64,000 bases of DNA, from assembly GCF_051131705.1 (NCBI RefSeq), contig NZ_CP180316.1:2418001-2482000 (forward strand). The letters run 5' to 3'. This DNA comes from Arthrobacter_M sp030063245 (lineage in GTDB: Bacteria; Actinomycetota; Actinomycetes; Actinomycetales; Micrococcaceae). Below, in pieces: positions 18,152 to 26,584 of the stretch (positions are counted from its first letter, which is position 1; each line of letters begins with the position of its first letter). The notes below the pieces were generated by a model. The model saw only the letters and a list, made by a program, of their open reading frames with translations. It was not told the DNA's origin and did not search any database. The position numbers were made by a program, and so were the translations under genes.

Positions 18152-18715
18152 CCTTATATGCGCACCTTTTCCGCAAGTTGGGACGCCGACACAATTGGGC
18201 AAGCGCCGCTTGCCCAATTGCCGTGGTATCACCACATCGCCCTCATGCAGAACGTAGATGATCCCGCGACACGCCTCTGGTATGCCTCGAGAACCCTTGC
18301 AGAGGGATGGTCGCGGAACGTCCTGGTCCACCAGATCGATACGCGTCTCCACGAACGAGCGGGGAAGGCGACGTCCAACTTTCCTGTTGGAACTGGGCCA
18401 GGGGTTTGCCTTCGTCGGCCGGCAGGTGCGCCTTGTCATCGGTGGGGACGAATTCTTCGCTGACCTGCTCTTTTACCCCCTGAGGCTGCGTCGCTTTGTG
18501 GTGGTAGAGCTCAAGGCTACGAAGTTTGATCCCGGCTACGTTGGGCAGCCGGGCATCTATCTGGACGCCGCTGTTGACGATCTGCTGGCACACGCAAGCG
18601 ACGAGCCGGCCATCGGTCTCCTGCTCTGCCGGAAGAATTTGCGTCAAGTCTGCTGAGCGTGGCGGACATTGAAGCGGAGCTGGCAGGGCTGCCGGAGGAT
18701 ACGCTGGAGGAATAA
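18152..18715 (+). pseudogene. YhcG/DUF1016 nuclease gene, copy 2, 3' part
   Basis: This continues the interrupted gene: RTFSASW, APLAQLPWYHHIALMQNVDD, TRLWYASRTLAEGWSRNVLV and HQIDTRLHERAGKATSNF. About 50 codons are then missing and the frame changes to FLLELGQGFAFVGRQVRLVI, DEFFADLLFYPLRLRRFVVV with ELKATKFDPGYVGQ, and ASDEPAIGLLLC. After another short deletion the C-terminus ADIEAELAGLPEDTLEE ends at 18715. The nuclease core (Asp, then ELK) is present in the text but the gene cannot be translated whole. It ends 21 bases upstream of hsdR, so the two were probably co-transcribed. Confidence 0.83.
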
Positions 18716-18736
18716 CTATCTGGGGGAAGACAAAAC

Positions 18737-21700
18737 ATGACACAAACGGCGACCGCGTTCTCCGAGGCCGATTGGGAAGGCCTTGCTCTCGAGCAGCTGG
18801 CTGAGCTTGGCTGGCGGCCCAAGCACGGCGAGGACATCGCGCCCGGTACCGGTGAACGCGAGTCGTGGGACGAGCTGCTGATCCGTCCGCGGCTGCTGAA
18901 TGCGCTAAGGAAGTTCAATCCGTCCGTCCCGGAACAGTACCTGCAGCAGGCCGCGTCGGAGATCGCCGTGCCGAAGTCGCAGGATGCGATCACTGAAAAT
19001 CATCGGATGCACAGCTACCTGGTGGACGGCTTCCGCGGGATCAGCTTCATCGACGCCGACGGCAGCGAGGCCAACCCGACGCTGCGGCTGCTCAGCGCGG
19101 ACGAGGACGCCAACGACTGGCTCGCCGTCAGCCAGCTGACCGTTGTGCGGGGCGATTATCGTCGCCGCTTCGATCTAGTGCTGTACTGCAACGGCATGCC
19201 GGTAAGCATCGTGGAACTGAAGAAGGCCGGCAGCCAGCACGCGGACGTTGCCGGCGCGCATGCGCAGCTGCAGACATACCTGCGCGAATTCCCGATGGCG
19301 TTCCGGTTCTGCATCTTTACGCTCGCCTCGGATGGAATTCTGGCCAAATACGGTACGCCGTTTACGCCGCTGAACCACTTTTCGCCGTGGAACGTGGACG
19401 ACGACGGCGTCCCGGTTCCGCCGGGATTCCTCCTGGACGGGGAAGCCGTCACCCCGATGCAGACCGCTCTGGACGGCCTGTACAACCTGACCCGCTTTCT
19501 GCAGCTGCTGCGGAACTTCACCGCCTTCGACGAGGGCTCCGCCGGCCTGACCAAGCGGATCGCGAAACCGCACCAGTACTTCGCGGTCACGCGCGCCGTG
19601 GGCAGCACCGTGCAGGCGGTCCAGAGCAACGGCAAAGCCGGCGTCGTCTGGCACACCCAGGGCTCGGGCAAATCCATGGAAATGGAGCTCTACACCAACC
19701 AGGTGATCCGGCACCCCAAGCTGCTGAACCCGACCGTCGTCGTCATTACCGACCGCAACGAACTCGACGGCCAGCTCTACGAGACGTTTAAGCAGAGTCT
19801 GCTGCTGCCGGAGGCCCCCCGGCAGATCCGCCGGCGCTCCGAGCTGCGCGGAGAGCTAAGCAACCGGACCACCGGCGGCATCTATTTCACCACCTTGCAG
19901 AAGTTCGGCCGCAGCCAGTCCGAGAAGGACGCGGGCACGGACCATCCGCTGCTCAGCGCCCGACGGAACATCATCGTCGTCGTCGACGAAGCGCACCGCA
20001 GCCACTACGACGACCTCGACGGGTACGCACGGCACCTGCGCGACGCCCTCCCGCACGCGACGCTGATTGCGTTCACCGGCACGCCGATCTCCTTCGACGA
20101 CCGCAATACCCGCGACGTTTTCGGCGATTACATCGACATTTACGACCTCTCCAGGGCGGTCGACGACGGCGCCACGGTGCCCGTGTACTTCGAGCCGCGC
20201 TTGATTAAAGTAGGGCTGGCGGAGAACATCACCGAGGAAATTCTGGACGTCGCTGCCGACGAGGCGACGCTGGGGCTCGACGATACGGAACGTGCGCGCC
20301 TTGAGGCGAGTGTCGCCGTCGTCAATGCCGTCTATGGCGCGCCGGAACGCATCGCTGCCCTGGCAGCGGATCTGGTGGAGCACTGGGAAAACCGGCGGGC
20401 GCGGATGCACAAGTTCATCAATGCCCCCGGCAAGGCGATGATTGTGGGCGGGACGCGGGAGATCTGCGCCAAGCTTTACAGCGCGCTCGTGGGGCTGCGG
20501 CCGGACTGGCACTCGCCGGATTTGGACAAGGGGCGGATCAAGGTGGTGTATTCCGGCTCGGCGTCAGATCTGCCGCCCGTGTCCGGGCATGTGCGCCGGG
20601 ATTCCGCCAACGCCGCGATCAAGGAGCGGCTCAAGGACGTCGATGACGAACTGGAAATCGTGATCGTCAAGGACATGATGCTTACCGGGTACGACTCCCC
20701 TCCCCTGCACACCCTGTATCTGGACCGGCCCCTCAAGGGCGCGCTGCTGATGCAGACCCTGGCGCGGGTCAACCGGACGTTCCGCGGCAAGGAGGACGGG
20801 CTGCTGGTGGCCTATGCCCCGCTGGCCGAGAACCTGTCCAAGGCGCTGGGCGAATACACCGCCGGCGACCAGGCGAACAAGCCGGTGGGAAAGAACATCG
20901 ATGAGGCCGTGGCCCTGACCGTGTCCCTGGTGGACACCCTTGCGGCGCTGCTGGCCGGCTACGACTGGCGGAGGGTGCTCAACGCCGGCGGCAAACGGCC
21001 CTTCCTCAACGCCGTCAGCGGCGCCACCGCCTACCTGCGCGATCCTGCCACCCCCGGAAACCAGCCGGCCGCCGGAGAAGATACCTCGGCCGCCAAGTAC
21101 CGCCGGTTCTCCAGCCAACTGTCCCGCGCATGGGCGCTCTGCTCCGGCTCCGAGACGCTGGCCGCCCTCCGTCCTGACATTCAGGTCTACGAGGAAATCC
21201 GCATTTGGATGGCAAAGTACGATGCCGCTGACAGGCAGGCCAGCGGGGAACCCGTGCCAGAGGAGATCCAGCGGCTGCTGGGCGAACTCATCGCCACGGC
21301 AACGTCCTCCGGCGAAGTACTGGACATTTACGATGCCGCCGGCATGCCCAAACCGTCGCTGGATGACCTCACGCCCGAGTTCATCGCCAAAACCCAGCGG
21401 GCGCGAAACCCGCAACTGGCCATCGAGGCGCTGCGCAAACTCATCGCCGACGAGACCGCCGCGTCCACAAGGAACAACGTAATCCGCCAGCGTGCCTTCT
21501 CCGAGCGGATCACCGAGCTGATGAAAAAATACACCAACGCCCAGCTCACATCCGCCGAAGTCATCGCCGAGCTGGTGGCGCTGGCACGTGAAGTTGCCGC
21601 CGAGTCCCAGCGCGGCGAACATTTCACTCCCCCGCTCAATTCCGACGAACTCGCGTTTTATGATGCCGTGGCGCACAACGAATCCGCCGTTCAGGTGCAG

Positions 21701-21877
21701 GGCGAAGGAATTCTGGCGGACATCGCCCGCGAGCTGGTTTCCGTCATGCGCCGGGACGTCCGCACCGACTGGACCGTCCGCGACGATGTCCGCGCCAAGC
21801 TGCGCTCCTCCATCAAACGGCTGCTGGTCAAGTTCGGTTATCCGCCGGACAACAGCCCGACGCGATCAAGCTGGTGA
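18737..21877 (+). CDS. hsdR: Type I restriction enzyme subunit HsdR, C-terminal frameshift
   Basis: A 1046-residue motor/nuclease subunit of a type I restriction system. The N-terminal endonuclease has FDLVLYCNGMPVSIVELKKAG (PD-(D/E)xK, residues about 155-175). The helicase part has HTQGSGKSMEM (Walker A), VVVDEAHRSHYDD (motif II), IAFTGTPIS (III) and MQTLARVNRTFRGK (VI). GGGGAAG lies ahead of ATG 18737. Near 21855 one base seems lost: the natural end DAIKLVMEQMESMAP lies in another frame, while the present frame stops after NSPTRSSW. Only about 15-20 residues are altered, so activity may survive. No hsdM or hsdS is present in the window, so it cannot act as a complete system from here. Confidence 0.92.
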   Translation: MTQTATAFSEADWEGLALEQLAELGWRPKHGEDIAPGTGERESWDELLIRPRLLNALRKFNPSVPEQYLQQAASEIAVPKSQDAITENHRMHSYLVDGFRGISFIDADGSEANPTLRLLSADEDANDWLAVSQLTVVRGDYRRRFDLVLYCNGMPVSIVELKKAGSQHADVAGAHAQLQTYLREFPMAFRFCIFTLASDGILAKYGTPFTPLNHFSPWNVDDDGVPVPPGFLLDGEAVTPMQTALDGLYNLTRFLQLLRNFTAFDEGSAGLTKRIAKPHQYFAVTRAVGSTVQAVQSNGKAGVVWHTQGSGKSMEMELYTNQVIRHPKLLNPTVVVITDRNELDGQLYETFKQSLLLPEAPRQIRRRSELRGELSNRTTGGIYFTTLQKFGRSQSEKDAGTDHPLLSARRNIIVVVDEAHRSHYDDLDGYARHLRDALPHATLIAFTGTPISFDDRNTRDVFGDYIDIYDLSRAVDDGATVPVYFEPRLIKVGLAENITEEILDVAADEATLGLDDTERARLEASVAVVNAVYGAPERIAALAADLVEHWENRRARMHKFINAPGKAMIVGGTREICAKLYSALVGLRPDWHSPDLDKGRIKVVYSGSASDLPPVSGHVRRDSANAAIKERLKDVDDELEIVIVKDMMLTGYDSPPLHTLYLDRPLKGALLMQTLARVNRTFRGKEDGLLVAYAPLAENLSKALGEYTAGDQANKPVGKNIDEAVALTVSLVDTLAALLAGYDWRRVLNAGGKRPFLNAVSGATAYLRDPATPGNQPAAGEDTSAAKYRRFSSQLSRAWALCSGSETLAALRPDIQVYEEIRIWMAKYDAADRQASGEPVPEEIQRLLGELIATATSSGEVLDIYDAAGMPKPSLDDLTPEFIAKTQRARNPQLAIEALRKLIADETAASTRNNVIRQRAFSERITELMKKYTNAQLTSAEVIAELVALAREVAAESQRGEHFTPPLNSDELAFYDAVAHNESAVQVQGEGILADIARELVSVMRRDVRTDWTVRDDVRAKLRSSIKRLLVKFGYPPDNSPTRSSW

Positions 21878-22125
21878 TGGAGCAGATGGAATCCATGGCC
21901 CCCGCTTCGCGCAGGCGCGCGGATAGCGACGCGACCTCTTTAGAACAAGAGAGCTTACGAAAACGGCACCATTCCTGGTCGACGGCCGGTGCCGTGGCCG
22001 ATTGCGTCTACGCCGACTGCGAGTACGTGCTCCGCAGCTCCAGCTTGATCACGGCAACCCTTTAGCTCCGCTTCGTCTCCGGAAGTGCGCGGGGCTTAGC
22101 TCGCAGAAACGCGTCTCGATGAAAT
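21878..22125. other. Downstream flank of hsdR
   Basis: The displaced C-terminal codons of hsdR continue here in a second frame to about 21925. The rest has no recognisable gene or hairpin. Confidence 0.4.
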
Positions 22126-22314
22126 CTACAGAGGCCGCTTAGCCAACTCGCGGACCCACTCGGGAGTTTCCTTGTTCAGTTTGGTATCGGTGGTCACCCT
22201 CAGCCGCGCCGCACGAACGCGTACCCGTTCCTGATAGTTTTCTCGATCCACGGTTGATTCGGCACTTCGACCAGGGGATTTAGCGCTTTGGCTCGTCGGC
22301 ATCGTCGTGCTCAC
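22126..22314 (-). CDS. Small basic hypothetical protein
   Basis: A 62-residue protein starting with GTG 22314, supported by a strong AGGAGG six bases upstream. The N-terminus is Ser/Thr-rich (VSTTMPTSQSAKSPGRSAES). The C-terminal half (ENYQERVRVRAARLRV, then KLNKETPEWVRELAKRPL) is charged and helical. I do not recognise a family. It overlaps the 3' end of the upstream gene by 35 bases, which suggests translational coupling. A regulatory or antitoxin-like role is possible but unsupported. Confidence 0.55.
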   Translation of the reverse strand: MSTTMPTSQSAKSPGRSAESTVDRENYQERVRVRAARLRVTTDTKLNKETPEWVRELAKRPL

Positions 22315-22582
22315 AGTTAGCCTCCTCGCTCGTTGGACCATATATAGTTCCATAGTTCCCCACGGATTCGGTCTCCTCCACGGGCAGCCTCAACGGTTGT
22401 GCCCATGCGATACTGATGAGCGCGACTTCCTCTTCCCCGGCGAGATCACTTTGCGCAAGCAAGTCGAGTATCCCCAATCCGATCTCCTGCCGATGCAAGT
22501 CATCTGATAAGGACGCATCGAGAGCCCACTGCGCCCGTGTCCACCACTGAGACCGTTGATCGGCTAACCGTCGCTGATCCAA
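22280..22582 (-). CDS. Hypothetical protein, partner of the 62-residue gene
   Basis: A frame of about 100 residues that reads DQRRLADQRSQWWTRAQWAL, LHRQEIGLGILDLLAQSDLA and EEEVALISIAWAQPLRLPVE, then an acidic tail. It has sensible amino-acid composition and a helical middle. The start is unclear: the only nearby codon is TTG 22582 without a ribosome-binding site, and the frame is open for a short way upstream, so the gene may be 5'-truncated. The overlap with the next gene supports expression as a pair. No family is recognised. Confidence 0.42.
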   Translation of the reverse strand: MDQRRLADQRSQWWTRAQWALDASLSDDLHRQEIGLGILDLLAQSDLAGEEEVALISIAWAQPLRLPVEETESVGNYGTIYGPTSEEANCEHDDADEPKR

Positions 22583-22659
22583 GGCACCGGCATCTGTGCT
22601 TCTGCGCTGAGTTAGAGCGTTGCCGTCAGTGGCCTGCGCTGCTCAAGCGTCTTCCAACC

Positions 22660-22873
22660 AGCTAGGCCCGGGGGAATTCCACTACGTTGGGAGACATAAT
22701 GCCCGCAACGTCCCCGGGTGCCAGGCCGGCATCCTTCAGTTGCGCGGCGTAGCTTCGTGCCTGCTGCCAAAGCGCGGCGTAGGAAAAATGCACGCTGGCG
22801 TCGACGACGGCCGTCTTCTGCGGGTATTTGAAGCCGATTCAGCCAGGATTGCGGCCAGTGATAAAACGCTCAT
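22660..22873 (-). pseudogene. Acyl-CoA ligase (AMP-binding) N-terminal fragment
   Basis: ATG 22873 with AAGGAAC upstream starts MSVLSLAAILAESAS. After a one-base frame change it continues KYPQKTAVVDASVHFSYAAL, WQQARSYAAQLKDAGLAPGD and VAGIMSPNVVEFP, which is the first 70 residues of fatty-acid/aromatic acyl-CoA ligases. The rest of the gene is missing. It lies beside other fragments of CoA-ester metabolism. Confidence 0.62.
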
Positions 22874-22879
22874 GTTGAC

Positions 22880-23365
22880 TGTTCCTTTTCGTTGTCCCGG
22901 CGTTGTCGGTTGTCTGCAGACGACGCGATCAGCCCGGACGGCTCAGCCGGGGCAACTGTGCAAGAGCAGCCCAGCCGTACCTGCTCTGTAGGGCGGCTCA
23001 GCAGGGCGGTCAGGGTCAACTGCAACACGTTGCTCACCTGCACCACGCTCGGCCCCAGCTGGTCCCGCAGCAATTGCCAGCTGGCCCAGTCCGCTGCGGC
23101 ACAGGCAGCGAGGGTTAACCGTTCACGGTCCCCCGGCTCTAACGGAGCGAGCTCGGCCGCGAAGAGTGCTTCGAAGGCAACACGGATGCGGCGCAGGTTC
23201 TCCTGCAGGTTCTCCTACAGTGCCCGGGAAAAGGGGCGCTGGAGATCTGCCGCGCGTGCCAGCGGCGCCACCCATTCGAGCAGCACGGCGCGCTGCTGGC
23301 AGTAGCGCTCGATCCGTTCAGGCAGCTCAAGGCCGGGTTCCAAGGACCCGAAGGCTTCATCCTGC
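22880..23365 (-). pseudogene. TetR-like regulator C-terminal fragment
   Basis: The text GSLEPGLELPERIERYCQQR, AVLLEWVAPLARAADLQRPF, then after an in-frame TAG ENLQENLRRIRVAFEALFAA, then LAACAAADWASWQLLRDQLG resembles the ligand-binding half of TetR-family regulators. The HTH domain is absent: upstream sequence turns into the dehydrogenase fragment near 23370. The stop and the missing N-terminus show that it is non-functional. Confidence 0.5.
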
Positions 23366-23374
23366 CGGTCCAGC

Positions 23375-23900
23375 TGCTGCCGGACCGTGCCGGCCGCAGT
23401 CCAGCGCGTCCTGCTCCGCCTCGACGATGGTGACGGGGATTCCCGCGGCTGCCAGTGCCATGGCAATACCGCCGCCCATGGTTCCGGCGCCGACGACGCC
23501 GGCCCGGGCCACGCTCCTGGCGGCCCCGATGTTAAGGTTCCTGGGCTTGCGGGCCGCGCGTTCCGCCGCGAACAGGTAACGCTGGGCCGCCGGCTCGGGG
23601 CTTTGGCGCCGCTCGTCAATCTTTTCCCGCTCCACCTGCGCCCCGGTCTCGAAGGACACTTCGATGCCGGCGGCCATGGCGTCGACGGCGGCCTGAGCTG
23701 CGTAGGGATCTTTGGCCTTGTGCAACGGGCCTGCCGCCAGCTGTGCGACGGTTCCGGGTGCGCCGTGCGCTTCGGCGATCTTGTCCCGACGCTCCCGCGT
23801 CTGCGAGTGCGTACCGTCCTGCTGCGCAAACTCGGCTGCCCACTGCAGTCCTTCCTCGCCGGCAGGATCCTCAATGACGGCGTCGACGAGCCCATCGGCA
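23375..23900 (-). pseudogene. 3-hydroxyacyl-CoA dehydrogenase fragment (FadB-like)
   Basis: The text GLVDAVIEDPAGEEGLQWAA is like the end of an enoyl-CoA hydratase domain. It is followed by a linker (AMAAGIEVSFETGAQVEREK, RYLFAAERAARKPRNL) and VARAGVVGAGTMGGGIAMAL with GIPVTIVEAEQDAL, the Rossmann GxGxMGxG motif of 3-hydroxyacyl-CoA dehydrogenase. The frame then runs into TetR-like sequence. Only the middle of a bifunctional beta-oxidation protein is present. It shows that a CoA-dependent degradation locus once lay here. Confidence 0.62.
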
Positions 23901-23905
23901 CGTTC

Positions 23906-23939
23906 GGAAACAATTTGCACTTATCTGCAAATTGTTTCC
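23906..23939. repeat. Perfect 14-base inverted repeat
   Basis: GGAAACAATTTGCA at 23906-23919 and its exact complement TGCAAATTGTTTCC at 23926-23939 are separated by CTTATC. It is AT-rich in GC-rich surroundings and has no T-run typical of a terminator. It sits at the truncated upstream edge of the dehydrogenase fragment, about 110 bases before the EEP-family gene. It could be an operator or a recombination scar. Confidence 0.9.
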
Positions 23940-24052
23940 AGTTCAAGGAGGGCCGGCCGCGTCCGGCGATTCACCACGCCCGCGCGCTCATCGCCGTTGC
24001 TAAACTGGGCTGAAGACGGTACCCCCGCCCACGAACCGGAAGAGGTATTCCC

Positions 24053-24724
24053 CTGTTACGAGTCATCAGTTACAACCTCCGCAAGAACCACGCGAGCGAT
24101 GAACTCGTCGACCTGGCACAAGACTCCGAAATCGACATGCTGTGTCTGCAGGAGTGTGACGCCGCGGAACTCCCAGACACCGTGGGACACCTGCACTTGG
24201 CGGATTCAACCAAGGGCAACAGGCTCGGCTTGGCGATGTACTACCGCCAAGACCGATTCACCGCACTTGAGACAAAGGCCTTCGCGCTCAAGAAATCCAT
24301 GCACGACCGCATGCTCGCGCCGGCCCACGAACGACTGATCGCTACCCGGCTGATCGACCGTGAAACCAATCGCAATCTAGCCATCGCCTCATTCCACGCT
24401 GCGCCGTTGACCGCGTCCAATTCACTGCGGCGCAAGCAGATCCACGCAGCGCACGTGGAAATGCTCAGCATGGGTGGTGAGCTCGTCACCCTTATGGTGG
24501 GGGATTTCAACTACCCCTTTTTCAGGAAAAACCTCACGGAACACATGAACAAGACCGGCTACGACCTCACGATGAGTGACAGCCGAACGTACACGCGATA
24601 CAAGATGTTCAAAGGCCACTTCGACTTCGCCACTTCCCTGGGGCTGGACATCACAAACGTGGAAACCCTGCCGCGAGGAAAATCCGACCATATGCCGATC
24701 CTGATCTCCGCCGAATACCTCTAA
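24053..24724 (+). CDS. Endonuclease/exonuclease/phosphatase family protein
   Basis: A 223-residue EEP-fold protein. The text LRVISYNLRKNHASDELVDL, then EIDMLCLQECDA (catalytic Glu), NRNLAIASFHAAPLTASNS, LMVGDFNYPFF (Asp-x-Asn) and GKSDHMPILI (Ser-Asp-His) gives all core metal-binding blocks. It cleaves phosphodiesters, but the substrate is unknown. No ATG or GTG precedes the conserved LRVISYN; the best start is CTG 24053, with AGAGG eight bases upstream. The ATG 24137 sometimes chosen would remove the catalytic N-terminal strand. The stop lies 10 bases before the RNase Z gene. Confidence 0.8.
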   Translation: MLRVISYNLRKNHASDELVDLAQDSEIDMLCLQECDAAELPDTVGHLHLADSTKGNRLGLAMYYRQDRFTALETKAFALKKSMHDRMLAPAHERLIATRLIDRETNRNLAIASFHAAPLTASNSLRRKQIHAAHVEMLSMGGELVTLMVGDFNYPFFRKNLTEHMNKTGYDLTMSDSRTYTRYKMFKGHFDFATSLGLDITNVETLPRGKSDHMPILISAEYL

Positions 24725-24734
24725 GCTCTTCAGC

Positions 24735-25640
24735 ATGCGTGAACTCGTCGTTCTCGGCACCGCCTCGCAGGTCCCGACGCGAGCGCGCAACCACAACGGT
24801 TACCTGCTCCGCTGGGACGGCGAAGGCCTGCTCTTCGACCCGGGCGAGGGCACACAACGGCAGATGATCTACGCCGGCGTCTCGGTCCGAAACATCACGC
24901 GCATCTGTCTCACCCACGTCCATGGCGACCACTGCTTCGGCCTGCCCGGCGTGCTCTCGCGGATGGCCCTGGACGGCGTGGCGCACCCGGTGCCCCTGCA
25001 TTACCCCGCTTCCGGCGTGGACGTGGTCGGGGCGCTGATATCCGTTGCCACCCCCGGTATTGATCTGCGGTTGCACCCGCATGGGGAAGCCGGGCCGATC
25101 GCCCCGGGCTTAGCAGTCCAGCCTTTGCATCACCGGATCGAGACTTACGGCTACCGGCTCGTTGAGCCCGACGACCGCACCCTCCTGCCGGACCGGCTCG
25201 CGGCAGTCGGCATTGCCGGCCCCGACGTCGGCCGCCTGCAGAGCGAGGGAACACTCTACGGTGTCCGCCTCGAGGACGTCAGCGTGCCGCGGCCCGGCCA
25301 GCGCTTCGCCTTCGTCATGGATACAGCCCCGTGTCCGGGCGCCGAGCAGCTCGCAGATGGCGCCGATCTACTTGTGGCAGAATCCACCTTCAGCGACGAC
25401 GACGCCGACCTTGCGGGGCAGTACCGCCACCTCACCGCGGGGCAGGCAGGTGCCTTGGCGGCCGGCGGCGCCGTCGGTACCTTGGTCCTGACGCATTTTT
25501 CGTCCCGCTACGTCGACGTAGCCCCACTCGCCGACCAGGCCCGCGCCCGCGCCGGCGGAGCCACCGTGACAGCTGCACAAGACCTTGACCGGATCGCCTT
25601 CCCCAAACGGCGGCCAAGCTCACCCTGCCTCATCGTGTAA
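24735..25640 (+). CDS. rnz: Ribonuclease Z
   Basis: A 301-residue metallo-beta-lactamase fold enzyme that removes the 3' trailer of tRNA precursors. MRELVVLGTASQVPTRARNH is the usual RNase Z start, LTHVHGDHCFGLPGVL carries the HxHxDH zinc motif, and FVMDTAPC and LVLTHFSSRY give further metal-ligand blocks. Several Asp/His residues line the second half. The length is standard. It may be co-transcribed with the EEP gene upstream and arfB downstream, which starts only 10 bases after it. Confidence 0.88.
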   Translation: MRELVVLGTASQVPTRARNHNGYLLRWDGEGLLFDPGEGTQRQMIYAGVSVRNITRICLTHVHGDHCFGLPGVLSRMALDGVAHPVPLHYPASGVDVVGALISVATPGIDLRLHPHGEAGPIAPGLAVQPLHHRIETYGYRLVEPDDRTLLPDRLAAVGIAGPDVGRLQSEGTLYGVRLEDVSVPRPGQRFAFVMDTAPCPGAEQLADGADLLVAESTFSDDDADLAGQYRHLTAGQAGALAAGGAVGTLVLTHFSSRYVDVAPLADQARARAGGATVTAAQDLDRIAFPKRRPSSPCLIV

Positions 25641-25650
25641 CACTTATTGC

Positions 25651-26073
25651 ATGGATCTGGTCGTCTCCCCCGCGCTCACGATTCCCGCCTCGGAACTCGG
25701 CTGGAGGTTCTCGCGTTCGTCCGGGCCCGGCGGTCAGCATGTGAACACGTCGGACAGTCGCGTCGAACTCTCCTGGAACATCTCCGATTCGGCTGTGCTC
25801 TCCGATGCACAACGGCTGACGTTAGTTAGCCGTCTGGGAGGCCGTCTCATCGCCGGAGTAATCACCGTGACCGCTTCCGAGCGGCGCTCTCAACTCCGCA
25901 ATCGCGAGATCGCCCTGGGCAAACTCGCCGAACTCGTCAGCACAGGTCTTGCTCCCGATATGGCCCACCGCCGTCCGACGAAACCCACCCGGAGCTCGCG
26001 GCGGCGGCACCTCGCGGCAAAGCAACAGCGGTCAGCAACAAAACGGCAACGCCAACGACCGTCCGCCGAGTAG
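25651..26073 (+). CDS. arfB: Peptidyl-tRNA hydrolase ArfB, ribosome rescue
   Basis: A 140-residue protein with FSRSSGPGGQHVNTSDSRVE, where GGQ is the catalytic loop shared with release factors, and a basic C-terminal tail (TRSSRRRHLAAKQQ, KRQRQRPSAE) that inserts in the mRNA channel of stalled ribosomes. It releases nascent chains from non-stop complexes. The length and tail are normal for ArfB/YaeJ. ATG 25651 follows RNase Z by 10 bases. Confidence 0.9.
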   Translation: MDLVVSPALTIPASELGWRFSRSSGPGGQHVNTSDSRVELSWNISDSAVLSDAQRLTLVSRLGGRLIAGVITVTASERRSQLRNREIALGKLAELVSTGLAPDMAHRRPTKPTRSSRRRHLAAKQQRSATKRQRQRPSAE

Positions 26074-26173
26074 CTTCATCCCGGCGACAACTTTCAGCCC
26101 TCAGGCCTGCTGGACCGCGTCAAGGGAGTGCGGAGCACGGCGGCTTCGGCCGGTCACCCGCTAATGAGGCTAC

Positions 26174-26584
26174 TCAAACCCGAAGTCTCTCCATTGCCTG
26201 CCCTGTAATTCCGCGTATCAGCTCGAAGTCCTTGTCCAGGTGAAGAACGGTGAGCCCGGAAAGCTCAGCGCATGAAGCTATGAGCAGATCGGGGATCGAA
26301 GGCGCACGATGTTGTCCACGGTCGGCAAGAAGTAGTTGAATAGCGAGCGCTCGGTCCTCTATTAACGGCGTCAGATACTCAACTGGAACAAGCCTGAGGG
26401 GCACTCCTCGAAACGCGTTCCTGGCTTGGTCTCCAGATCGCGCCGAGAAGCCCACTTCCAAGCGGGTGACAGTGCTAATCCGCATCAAACCGCGCTCTAT
26501 CCGGGCGGCCCACTCCTCAACGTCGGGGCTAGTGCCGAGTCTAACGAGAGCAGACTTGTCTACCAGCCACGACGTCAATCCCAA
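26174..26584 (-). CDS. vapC: VapC-type PIN-domain toxin
   Basis: A 136-residue PIN ribonuclease. SWLVDKSALVRLG carries the first acidic residue, ISTVTRLEVGFSAR a Glu, and IPDLLIASCAELSGLTVLHLDKDFELI two further Asp positions of the metal site. It is the toxin of a VapBC pair. Its ATG overlaps the end of the antitoxin gene by about 10 bases, the usual coupled arrangement. No truncation is seen. Confidence 0.9.
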   Translation of the reverse strand: MGLTSWLVDKSALVRLGTSPDVEEWAARIERGLMRISTVTRLEVGFSARSGDQARNAFRGVPLRLVPVEYLTPLIEDRALAIQLLLADRGQHRAPSIPDLLIASCAELSGLTVLHLDKDFELIRGITGQAMERLRV

